Assembly (NCBI GenBank): GCA_044224215.1
Contig: JBGAKX010000212.1
Coordinates: 1-5,587 of the forward strand
Direction: 5' to 3'
DNA from: DAOMFM01 sp035429825
Lineage (GTDB): Bacteria > Acidobacteriota > Blastocatellia > UBA7656 > JADIYM01
Length of the DNA: 5,587 bases
Shown here in pieces: positions 1 through 5,587 of this stretch (its first letter is position 1; the number at the start of each line of letters is the position of its first letter). The position numbers were made by a program, and so were the translations under genes. Below the pieces are notes generated by a model. It was not told where the DNA came from. It was given only the letters and a program-made list of their open reading frames with translations, and searched no databases.

Positions 1-249
1 CTCCAGAAACTCGGCCGCCTCCCGTCCCCCAAGCTCGGGCGGTCGTCGCGGATCCTTTGTCTCGGGAGCGTCGATGCCGAGCAGGCGAACTGTCACGCGC
101 CGCCCCCGGTTCGCAACGACGATCGTATCGCCGTCGATGACGTACACCACGGGGAACGCGGGCGCCGTGCAACGTGCGAGCGCCTTCGGTGCCGGGGCGG
201 CCGTGATGACGAGCAGAATGATCCCGAGCAGCGTTGAGGTCACGCCCAT
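1..249 (-). CDS. Secreted thermonuclease-like protein (SNase domain), N-terminal part, cut by window edge
   Basis: The 83 visible codons translate to an N-terminal hydrophobic segment (about residues 6-18) followed by an Ala-Leu-Ala site near residue 25, which reads as a Sec signal peptide, so the product is probably exported. The start of a staphylococcal-nuclease (SNase/TNase) fold follows. VIDGDTIVV (residues 37-45) carries the calcium-binding Asp (D41), and VRLLGIDAPET (54-64) carries the equivalents of the catalytic Arg35, Asp40 and Glu43 of the Staphylococcus enzyme (R55, D60, E63). Family members are calcium-dependent phosphodiesterases that degrade DNA and RNA. The second catalytic Arg and the C-terminal half lie outside the window. 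The ATG at 247-249 gives a clean signal peptide but has no clear Shine-Dalgarno. An in-frame GTG at 265-267 would add six residues (VWPRTI) and is the alternative start. It lies downstream of the FHA gene on the same strand, separated by a repeat-bearing spacer, so co-transcription is possible but not shown. Confidence 0.85.
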   Translation of the reverse strand, partial: MGVTSTLLGIILLVITAAPAPKALARCTAPAFPVVYVIDGDTIVVANRGRRVTVRLLGIDAPETKDPRRPPELGGREAAEFLE

Positions 250-280
250 GATCGTGCGCGGCCACACGAAGTTGCGTACC

Positions 281-311
281 GAGACGCAATGTCTCTGCGT
301 CTTTGCGTCTC
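281..311 (-). other. 9-bp inverted repeat / potential stem-loop
   Basis: GAGACGCAA at 281-289 is the exact reverse complement of TTGCGTCTC at 303-311, leaving a 13-nt loop. It lies about 20 nt downstream of the stop codon of the FHA gene and upstream of the thermonuclease start. No T-run follows on the minus strand, so it is not a canonical intrinsic terminator. TTGCGT at 272-277 could pair with ACGCAA at 284-289 instead, giving a mutually exclusive smaller hairpin. It could be a transcript-end structure, a leader structure of the nuclease mRNA, or simply part of the repeat element it overlaps. Confidence 0.5.
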
Positions 312-324
312 CGCGCCTCTGCGT
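293..324 (-). repeat. Short tandem array of four 8-bp units, consensus ACGCAGAG
   Basis: Read on the plus strand, the segment divides exactly into CTCTGCGT (293-300), CTTTGCGT (301-308), CTCCGCGC (309-316) and CTCTGCGT (317-324). The first and last units are identical, the second differs at one position and the third at two. The array begins five bases after the TGA of the FHA gene and fills most of the spacer to the nuclease gene. I recall similar arrays of ACGCAGAG-like words as dispersed intergenic elements in environmental bacterial genomes; that is recollection, not a search result. No coding function is apparent. Confidence 0.7.
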
Positions 325-329
325 GCGGG

Positions 330-2099
330 TCAGTCAACCACGCCCAGCAACTCGAACCGGAAGATGTGCTTGCCGACGATGACCACGTCGCCGTTCGCGA
401 GGTCGAATTCGGTTCGCAGCCTCACAAACGTTCCGTTCCGCGTTCCGCAATCGACCGCGTAATGTGCGTCGGCTCGCGCGACGATCCGCAAATGACGCTC
501 GGCCATCGTCTGATCGTCGGGGAAGTTGATGTCGGCCCGGGATCGGCCGACGACCATCTCATCCGACCTGAGGTCGTAGAACTGCGACACCGTCCCGGTC
601 TTTCGAACGAGTCCGATCACCGGCTTTCCCGATCGTTCGTCGAGCTCGAACCGCAGCAACTGCTTTCCCACGAGCAGCGTGTCGCCCGGCGTCAGCCTGG
701 TCTCGCTCCGAAGTCGGACGAACGTGCCGTTTCGGCTATCGTCGTCAAACAGCACGAACCGTGCGCCGCGTCGCTCGATGACCGTGTGCCGCCCCGACAT
801 GAAGATGTCGAGCGGAAACGTGTACGTCCCCTCCGCCCGCCCGATGAGCGTCCGTCCGTTGGACAGCTCGAGTATGGCGCCAGGGTCCTCGCCTTCAAGG
901 ACGTGCAGAAATGCACGCTGTCGCGGCGCGTCGGCCGGCGGGACAGCCTCGTCGTCATCGTCGTGCGCAGCGCCTCCGGCAGCTGCCATCTCGAGCGTTG
1001 TCGGCCGTTCGTCCACGCGTATCGTCCCAGTCGCGTCGTTGTACGCGGCATCGAGCGCCGCCTCGGCCCTGGCGGCCGCAGGCTCGCCCTGCTTGAGCGA
1101 ACCGCCACACCGGGGACAGAACTTCTGCGCCGCGTCGTTTACCGACCCGCAGCTACGGCACACGACCGATGTGCGCGGCCCGCGAGACTCAACGCTCGGC
1201 GGCACGGACGCGACTTCCGTCGTGTCCATCTCGTCGACTTCGAGAGCGCGCGTCGGGTCCTTGGCCTCGGCGAGACGCCATGTCGAGCCCGAGACCGTTA
1301 ATGCTTCGCCGAACGCCTTGCGAAGCTCCATCGCCGTCTGGTACCGCTCCGCGCTGTCGACCGCAAGCGCACGGTAGATCACGCCAGCCACCTCGGGCGA
1401 CACGCTCGAGTTGAGCTCCTCGAGCGATCGGAGCACGACTGCCGCCCCGCCCTCGAGGCCCACGTCGCGCTCGCGAGCGCTCGGAGGCGGGATGAGCGTC
1501 AACAGGTGATACGCCGTGGCGCCAACGGCATACACGTCCGCGGAGGGCTGAAGCGGCTCGCCCTCGATCTGTTCGATCGGCGCGTACGGGAGGATGTATC
1601 CGATTGATACTTCGCCTGCCTCGACCGCAAGCCCAAAGTCGGTCAGCACTGCGTCGTTCCGCGGCGTGATGTGGATCGACTGCGGACCGACATTCGAAAC
1701 GACCACCGGCGGCGTCAGCGCGTGGAAGAACTCGAGCACGTCCAGCACACGATCGAGCCAACCAGCGACCTGGCTGACGGTAAACGGAGCGCCACGCAAG
1801 GCGATTCCCTTCGCGAGCGTCTGACCTGGAAGCGTCTGAAACACGCTGTACCAGCCGTCAGCCGTCTCGAAGAGATCCGATACGTAGGGCAGCCCGATGT
1901 GAAACACGGCGTTGAGCAGCTGCGCTTCGCGGATGAACGCCTCGCGCGAAGCCTCGGTGCCGCCGGCCGCCCACTCGCGGAGCGAAATCTCGCCGCCGAG
2001 TCGCTCGTCGACGGCCTCGTACGAAACACCGACTGAGAATCGTTCGCCCAAGCGGACGATGCGGTACCGGTTCTCGAGCAGGACATCAGGAGCAAGCAT
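330..2099 (-). CDS. Pseudokinase - zinc ribbon - tandem FHA domain signalling protein
   Basis: The 589-residue product (counted from the ATG at 2097-2099) has no membrane segment and is probably cytosolic. Residues about 9-266 resemble a Hanks-type Ser/Thr kinase: the helix-C Glu (E58) sits in EAQLLNAVFHIGLPYV, with DFG at 154-156, an APE-like APIE at 173-176, and SADVYAVGATAYHLLT followed by a RYQTAMELRKAF C-lobe end. However, the VAIK Lys is Arg (R41), HRD is VSN (134-136) and the next catalytic-loop Asn is Ser (S141), so activity is unlikely. A four-Cys zinc ribbon follows (C314, C317, C328, C331), then an acidic, Ala-rich linker with DDDDE. FHA1 (about 414-486) keeps R421, S435, H438 and N457. 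FHA2 (about 512-586) has R519, H536 and N555 but Ala533 in place of the Ser. FHA domains bind phosphothreonine peptides, so this looks like a scaffold in a Ser/Thr kinase pathway. A TTG at 2145-2147 would add 16 residues, but it has no ribosome binding site, whereas the ATG has GAGG 8 nt upstream. Confidence 0.88.
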   Translation of the reverse strand: MLAPDVLLENRYRIVRLGERFSVGVSYEAVDERLGGEISLREWAAGGTEASREAFIREAQLLNAVFHIGLPYVSDLFETADGWYSVFQTLPGQTLAKGIALRGAPFTVSQVAGWLDRVLDVLEFFHALTPPVVVSNVGPQSIHITPRNDAVLTDFGLAVEAGEVSIGYILPYAPIEQIEGEPLQPSADVYAVGATAYHLLTLIPPPSARERDVGLEGGAAVVLRSLEELNSSVSPEVAGVIYRALAVDSAERYQTAMELRKAFGEALTVSGSTWRLAEAKDPTRALEVDEMDTTEVASVPPSVESRGPRTSVVCRSCGSVNDAAQKFCPRCGGSLKQGEPAAARAEAALDAAYNDATGTIRVDERPTTLEMAAAGGAAHDDDDEAVPPADAPRQRAFLHVLEGEDPGAILELSNGRTLIGRAEGTYTFPLDIFMSGRHTVIERRGARFVLFDDDSRNGTFVRLRSETRLTPGDTLLVGKQLLRFELDERSGKPVIGLVRKTGTVSQFYDLRSDEMVVGRSRADINFPDDQTMAERHLRIVARADAHYAVDCGTRNGTFVRLRTEFDLANGDVVIVGKHIFRFELLGVVD

Positions 2100-2107
2100 C
2101 GGACTGG

Positions 2108-2111
2108 CCTC
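2108..2111 (-). promoter_or_regulatory. Shine-Dalgarno GAGG deciding the FHA gene start
   Basis: On the minus strand GAGG is followed by eight bases and then the ATG at 2097-2099. This spacing is ideal. It favours this ATG over the in-frame TTG 48 bases upstream, which has no purine-rich site before it. Confidence 0.6.
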
Positions 2112-2137
2112 GCGTTGCCGTCGTGCGGATGACTGCG

Positions 2138-2167
2138 AATGTACCAAACCCTGCGCGCGTGGGACAA
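2138..2167 (-). promoter_or_regulatory. Possible sigma70-type promoter of the FHA gene
   Basis: On the minus strand TTGTCC (2162-2167, four of six matches to TTGACA) is separated by 18 bases from TACATT (2138-2143, four of six matches to TATAAT). Transcription would begin near 2131, giving a leader of about 30 nt that includes the GAGG site. The matches are moderate and sigma-factor preference in this organism is unknown, so this is only a candidate. The location is sensible, just after the putative end of the upstream transcript and before the next gene. Confidence 0.25.
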
Positions 2168-2191
2168 AAAAAACGCATCGCCGGCCGTGTT
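2166..2191 (-). terminator. Possible terminator: GC-rich stretch followed by T8
   Basis: Directly after the TAA stop of the SGNH gene the minus strand reads a GC-rich stretch (CGGCCGGCGATGCG) and then eight consecutive T (2166-2173), which is conspicuous in GC-rich DNA. The GC part can form only short, imperfect hairpins, so this is a weak intrinsic terminator at best. It may nevertheless mark the end of the transcript carrying the acyl-transfer genes. Confidence 0.35.
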
Positions 2192-3238
2192 TTATTGCCC
2201 AGCGACGAGTTCGAGAAATCTGTCGGCGAGCAGATTCGTGAACACCGCGGCGCCTGCCTTGTTGAGGTGGCCGACGTCGAACCGGTGCTCGGTCGCATAC
2301 AGCTCTGGATACCGTAGCGGATCGTTGAACACGAGAAGGTCCTCGATCACGCCCTGATCGCGCAGCCTGACGAGATCGGCGCGGGTCGCCAGACAGGGCG
2401 GGACGACGAGGATGGGGCGCGCGCCAGCCGCCTTTATCCGCGCGACGGTTCGCCGCAACGCCTCGACGTCGATGCGGCCAACACCGGAGTCGCCCTCGTC
2501 GTCGGCAACCGCGGCCTCTTTCAGCTGTTCGAGCTTCTCGGCGTACCGGTCCTCCTCGAACGCCGAATAGAACCCGCGTCGAACGTCCGTGATGTCGGAC
2601 TGATCGTCGTCGAGCGACACAAATCCGTCGTCGTCGGCTCCAAGTGCGGCCGTCTCGTCACCCTGCCGGCCGAACGCGGCGGCGAAGCGCTCGATGTACG
2701 CCCGCCCCCGTCCGACGTTCAGGAACCTGCGCGCGAACGCTTCCACGTGAGTCGCCGCGTCCTTCGCCCGTTTCCGCCAGCTGACCGGCGACTCCGCCAC
2801 GCCGCGTACCGCTTCCCCGGTCCTCACCCAGTCGTGCCAGTAATCGAACCGCCGCGAATGGACGTTCCGCGGCCGGACCTTCTCCCGAAAATAGTCGAGC
2901 TCGACGACGACATACTTCAGGTGCGCGGCGTTCGTGGACAGGATTCGGTCGACGACGAAATATGTTTCGGGCGGATCCATGCCGGGCACGCCAAAGTTGA
3001 ACGATCTCGTGGGCGCGCGCGCGGCCGTCGCGCGGTCGAACTCGGCGGGCGAGATCTCGCGGAAGAAGTAACTCGAACCCACGAAGACCGTATCGTAGTC
3101 GCTCGCATGTATCTGAAAATAAGCGAGTTTCGGCCCAACGACCTCGACGTCGGTCCACGTGTCCACCGCGAGCAACGCCGCGCTGACGGCGGCGATGACA
3201 AGCATCAGCAGGAGGCACTTGGCGACAAGCTTCTTCAT
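2192..3238 (-). CDS. Membrane-anchored SGNH-type acyltransferase/esterase partner (DltD/AlgX-like)
   Basis: From the ATG at 3236-3238 the product has 348 residues. It begins MKK followed by an uncleaved-looking hydrophobic segment (about residues 4-25), placing the rest outside the cytoplasmic membrane. The SGNH signature is visible in degenerate form: DTVFVGSSYFFREISP has a GSS block (54-56) in place of GDS, with S56 the likely nucleophile. NFGVPGMDP (81-89) supplies the block II Gly region. The C-terminal DVGHLN supplies the DxxH pair (D321, H324). This layout is seen in proteins that accompany MBOAT acyltransferases (AlgJ/AlgX, PatB-like, DltD) and transfer or handle acyl groups on extracytoplasmic polymers. 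A central region (about 195-255) is rich in acidic residues and has no recognised motif. The start lies two bases after the MBOAT stop, which suggests translational coupling. A longer frame reaching 3319 would put 27 residues before the anchor and overlap the MBOAT gene, so I prefer the shorter start. The acyl group and acceptor are not determinable here. Confidence 0.75.
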   Translation of the reverse strand: MKKLVAKCLLLMLVIAAVSAALLAVDTWTDVEVVGPKLAYFQIHASDYDTVFVGSSYFFREISPAEFDRATAARAPTRSFNFGVPGMDPPETYFVVDRILSTNAAHLKYVVVELDYFREKVRPRNVHSRRFDYWHDWVRTGEAVRGVAESPVSWRKRAKDAATHVEAFARRFLNVGRGRAYIERFAAAFGRQGDETAALGADDDGFVSLDDDQSDITDVRRGFYSAFEEDRYAEKLEQLKEAAVADDEGDSGVGRIDVEALRRTVARIKAAGARPILVVPPCLATRADLVRLRDQGVIEDLLVFNDPLRYPELYATEHRFDVGHLNKAGAAVFTNLLADRFLELVAGQ

Positions 3239-3240
3239 CT

Positions 3241-4635
3241 TCAGAACTGGAAGTAGATGAACTGCCGTTCGTCGAACTTGCCGAACAGCAGCACCGTCAT
3301 GATCAGTCCCACATAGCACGCCCAGCGAACGGCGACCGGCCGCCCGCGGAGCATGTCGCGCCGCTCGAGCACGTGCACCAGCTCGAGCACGGCGATCGAG
3401 ACGATCGCGATGGCGAGCTCGGTGCCGTCAAAGCTTGCAAGCGCAAGCGGATCGCTGATCCGGACGGACACGAAACCCTGCAGCACCCGAACCGCATCCG
3501 CAAGCGTCGCCGCGCGAAAGAACACCCACGCCACGAGCACCATGTGAAACGTGAGCAGTACGGCGATCGCGCGCGGAATCCGTTCCCAGAACGACGCCGT
3601 CCATCGTGTGACGACGACATACACGCCGTGGAGTGCGCCCCACACGAGAAACGTCCAGTTTGCACCGTGCCACATGCCGCTCACGAGAAACACGACCATC
3701 AGGTTGAACACCAGCCGTGCCGGACCGACGCGACTGCCGCCGAGCGGGATGTAGACGTAATCGCGAAACCACGTCGAAAGCGAGATGTGCCAGCGATGCC
3801 AGAACTCGGCGACGGAGTTCGCGCCGTACGGCTGGTTGAAGTTCCTTGCAAGCTCGTATCCGAGCACCCGTGCTGCACCGATCGCGATGTCGGTGTATCC
3901 CGAGAAGTCGCAGTAGATCTGGTACGCAAAGAAGTACGTAGCGAGCAGGAGCTGGCCCCCGGGATGGCGCGCCGGCGCGTCGTACACCTGGTTCACGTAG
4001 ACAGCGAGCCGGTCCGCCACGACGACCTTCTTGTAGAGTCCCCAGAGCATCAGTCGCAGCCCCGACACGACGCGATCGTAGTCGAAATGCACTTCGGACC
4101 GCAGCTGCGGAATCATGTGGCCCGCGCGCTCGATCGGGCCCGCGACGAGCTGCGGGAAGAACGCGATGTAGAGCGCAAAGATGCCGAGGTGTCGCTCGGG
4201 CTCGCGCTTGCCGCGGTAGACGTCGATCGTGTAGCTGAGCGCCTGGAACGTGTGAAACGAGATCCCGAGCGGCAGGATGACGTCAAAGAACGGAAGGGGG
4301 TCGACGTATCCGAGACGTTCGACGACGATGCGCAGCGTCTCGTTGAAGAAGTTGTAGTACTTGAAGGCGAACAGCAGGCCGAGGTTCGACGTGATGCTGA
4401 GCGCAAGAAACGTCTTGCGAAGTTTCGGCGTCGCGGCGCCGCCGATTACCCGTCCCGCGACATAGTCGATGGCGGTCAGCAACCAGATGACCGTGACGTA
4501 GGCCGGGATCCACGCGATGTAGAAGTAGTAGCTAGCGGCGAGCAGCCACATCCACCGGAACCGCTGTGGCAGCAGGAAGTGGACCGTGACCACGACGGGA
4601 AAGAACAGCAGGAAGTGGATCGAGTTGAAGAGCAT
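3241..4635 (-). CDS. MBOAT family membrane O-acyltransferase (AlgI-like)
   Basis: The 464-residue product is a polytopic inner-membrane protein of normal AlgI/PatA length, starting MLFNSIHFLLFFPVV as this family commonly does. Hallmarks in order are ILPLGISFHTFQALSYTIDVYRG (120-142), FFPQLVAGPIER (159-170), YFFAYQIYCDFSGYTDIAIG (234-253), NFNQPY (265-270), EFWHRWHISLSTWFRDYVYIPLGGSR (277-302), the SGMWHGANWTFLVWGALHG segment holding the conserved catalytic His (H323), and the terminal FIYFQF typical of AlgI/DltB relatives. MBOATs of this group take an acyl group, usually acetyl, from a cytoplasmic donor and pass it through the membrane to a periplasmic partner, which modifies a polysaccharide or other surface polymer. 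The SGNH gene just downstream is the expected partner. The ATG at 4633-4635 has only a poor GGCGG immediately before it. It follows the MBL-fold gene after 33 nt, so the two may be co-transcribed. The specific substrate cannot be named, so no symbol is assigned. Confidence 0.92.
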   Translation of the reverse strand: MLFNSIHFLLFFPVVVTVHFLLPQRFRWMWLLAASYYFYIAWIPAYVTVIWLLTAIDYVAGRVIGGAATPKLRKTFLALSITSNLGLLFAFKYYNFFNETLRIVVERLGYVDPLPFFDVILPLGISFHTFQALSYTIDVYRGKREPERHLGIFALYIAFFPQLVAGPIERAGHMIPQLRSEVHFDYDRVVSGLRLMLWGLYKKVVVADRLAVYVNQVYDAPARHPGGQLLLATYFFAYQIYCDFSGYTDIAIGAARVLGYELARNFNQPYGANSVAEFWHRWHISLSTWFRDYVYIPLGGSRVGPARLVFNLMVVFLVSGMWHGANWTFLVWGALHGVYVVVTRWTASFWERIPRAIAVLLTFHMVLVAWVFFRAATLADAVRVLQGFVSVRISDPLALASFDGTELAIAIVSIAVLELVHVLERRDMLRGRPVAVRWACYVGLIMTVLLFGKFDERQFIYFQF

Positions 4636-4668
4636 CCGCCGGGGTCGCGTGCCGTCGCTGCCAGCGCG

Positions 4669-5587
4669 TCAGACGAGACGCACTCGATCCTTGTAGTCGG
4701 GAACCGTGCAGTTCCATCCAAGCTTTTCGCGGATCTGTCGGCGCAGTCCCTCGGCGCCGTCCTGCTCGCCGTGCGTGATGAACGTTTCGCGCGGCGGCGT
4801 GGCAAAGCCACGCAGCCAGTCGATGATTTCGGCCGCGTCGGCGTGTGCCGACAGCGTGTTGATCGACCGAACCTCGGCGCGAATGGGGAAGTACTCGCCG
4901 TGGATCTTGATGGCGTCGGCGCCGCGCACCATGTCTCCGCCTCGAGTGCCGCCGGCCTGAAAGCCGACAAACAGGATCGTATTTCTCGCGTCGGGCACGA
5001 AGGCCTTCAGGTGGTGGAGCACGCGGCCGCCCGTCGCCATCCCGCTCGCCGAGATGACGATCATCGGTCCGGAGGAGGCGCTGACGCGCTTTGACGCTTC
5101 GACGGAGTCGACGTACGTCGCAACCGACGAGAGCGCGTCGCATTCGTCCGCGCTCAAACGATGCTCGCCGCAATGCCGCGTAAGGAGACCGGTTGCCTTG
5201 ATCGCCATCGGGCTGTCCAGGTAGACCGGGATGTCGGGAATGGCTCCGGCTTTTTTCAACCTGAGGACGTAGAGCAGGATCGTCTGCGCGCGCCCGACGG
5301 CGAACGCCGGGATCAGGATGACGCCGTGCCGATCGGCGGTCCGTCGAATGATGTCGCCAAGCACCGCCTGCGGGTCCTCGGGATCGTGCGTGCGATTGCC
5401 GTACGTCGATTCGACCACGAGGTAGTCGGCGCGCTCGATGCGCGAGGGTGGCGGCATGATAGGGTCGTTCGGCCTCCCGACGTCGCCCGAGAACGCGACG
5501 GTGATGTTTCGTCCGCCCTCGTCGTGCGACAGCAGCAGGTGGCCGGCGCCGAGTATGTGTCCCGCGGGTTTGAGACGCATCCGCATG
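4669..5587 (-). CDS. MBL-fold / beta-CASP ribonuclease-like protein (CPSF73/Ysh1 family), N-terminus beyond the window
   Basis: The visible 305 residues, numbered from a Met codon at 5584-5586 that is probably internal, cover the C-terminal two thirds of a bacterial beta-CASP metallo-beta-lactamase-fold protein of about 460 residues. Visible motifs are the metal-ligand His segment AGHILGAGH (8-16), FSGDVGR with the bridging Asp (D35), beta-CASP motif A VVESTYGNRTH (E59), IPAFAVGRAQ (92-101), the diagnostic SGMATGGRVLHHL (181-193), SAHAD (H248, motif B) and ITHGE (H272, motif C). The HxHxDH motif must lie upstream, outside the window. Characterised bacterial relatives such as Thermus TTHA0252 are zinc-dependent RNases, so an RNA-processing or decay role in the cytoplasm is the best guess. 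All visible catalytic positions are intact. The gene lies 33 nt upstream of the MBOAT gene on the same strand, but I see no functional link beyond position. Confidence 0.93.
   Translation of the reverse strand, partial: MRMRLKPAGHILGAGHLLLSHDEGGRNITVAFSGDVGRPNDPIMPPPSRIERADYLVVESTYGNRTHDPEDPQAVLGDIIRRTADRHGVILIPAFAVGRAQTILLYVLRLKKAGAIPDIPVYLDSPMAIKATGLLTRHCGEHRLSADECDALSSVATYVDSVEASKRVSASSGPMIVISASGMATGGRVLHHLKAFVPDARNTILFVGFQAGGTRGGDMVRGADAIKIHGEYFPIRAEVRSINTLSAHADAAEIIDWLRGFATPPRETFITHGEQDGAEGLRRQIREKLGWNCTVPDYKDRVRLV

Noticed and set aside
281..324. The tandem 8-bp array as a CRISPR array
   Set aside because: The units are contiguous 8-mers without unique spacers and far too short for CRISPR repeats.
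74..382. 102-codon plus-strand open frame over the thermonuclease and the repeat
   Set aside because: It is antisense to a signal peptide and SNase motifs, and its C-terminal part simply translates the 8-bp repeat.
303..1301. 332-codon plus-strand open frame opposite the FHA gene
   Set aside because: Composition is Arg-rich and low in recognisable structure; the minus-strand frame carries clear FHA and zinc-ribbon motifs, so this is a shadow frame.
2100..2147. TTG start adding 16 residues to the FHA protein
   Set aside because: No ribosome binding site precedes it, the extra residues (MVHSQSSARRQREASP) look like translated leader, and they would cover the candidate promoter -10 region; the ATG at 2097-2099 has a good GAGG.
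3239..3319. 27-residue N-terminal extension of the SGNH protein
   Set aside because: It would overlap the MBOAT C-terminus, including its conserved FIYFQF end, and place a polar stretch before the membrane anchor; the ATG two bases after the MBOAT stop is the natural start.
4636..4668. CGCTG-G-CAGCG palindrome between the MBL-fold and MBOAT genes as a terminator
   Set aside because: The loop would be a single base and no T-run follows, so it cannot form a proper intrinsic terminator.
3373..5094. 573-codon plus-strand open frame opposite the MBOAT and MBL-fold genes
   Set aside because: Its translation is Arg/Asp/Glu/Val/His-rich with no domain, it runs antisense across two well-supported genes and their spacer, and long open antisense frames are common in GC-rich DNA.

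Overview
This is a GC-rich bacterial window (above 60 % by eye) in which every convincing gene reads on the minus strand. In transcription order, from high to low coordinates, it holds five genes: the C-terminal two thirds of an MBL-fold/beta-CASP ribonuclease-like protein (4669-5587, cut by the window edge), an AlgI-type MBOAT membrane O-acyltransferase (3241-4635), a membrane-anchored SGNH/DltD/AlgX-like protein (2192-3238), a protein with a degenerate kinase domain, a zinc ribbon and two FHA domains (330-2099), and the N-terminal part of a secreted staphylococcal-nuclease-like thermonuclease (1-249, cut by the other edge).

The first three genes are tightly spaced (33 nt, then 2 nt) and could be one transcript. 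The MBOAT and SGNH genes look like a two-component unit that moves acyl groups across the inner membrane onto a cell-surface or periplasmic polymer, on the AlgI/AlgJ-AlgX, PatA/PatB and DltB/DltD principle. No polymer synthase is in view, so the acceptor is unknown. After the SGNH stop codon there is a run of eight T on the transcribed strand, the likely end of this transcript. The next gene has a plausible promoter and a good ribosome binding site of its own.

The FHA protein is the most unusual product. Its N-terminal half is recognisable as a Ser/Thr kinase fold, but the ATP-binding Lys, the HRD catalytic Asp and the following Asn are all replaced, while DFG and the APE region survive. It therefore looks like a pseudokinase scaffold. 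Its two FHA domains are similar enough to suggest an internal duplication, and only the first keeps the full phosphothreonine-binding signature.

Between the FHA gene and the thermonuclease lies a short tandem array of 8-bp units (consensus ACGCAGAG on the minus strand) overlapping a 9-bp inverted repeat. It resembles short dispersed intergenic repeats that I associate with environmental bacteria.

The high GC, the kinase/FHA signalling protein, the beta-CASP protein and this repeat fit a soil-type phylum such as Acidobacteriota or a similar lineage. This is a weak inference, since no rRNA or lineage marker is present. I see no RNA gene, CRISPR array, insertion sequence or attachment site. No previously undescribed multi-gene system is evident; the pseudokinase-FHA protein and the intergenic repeat are the best candidates for follow-up.
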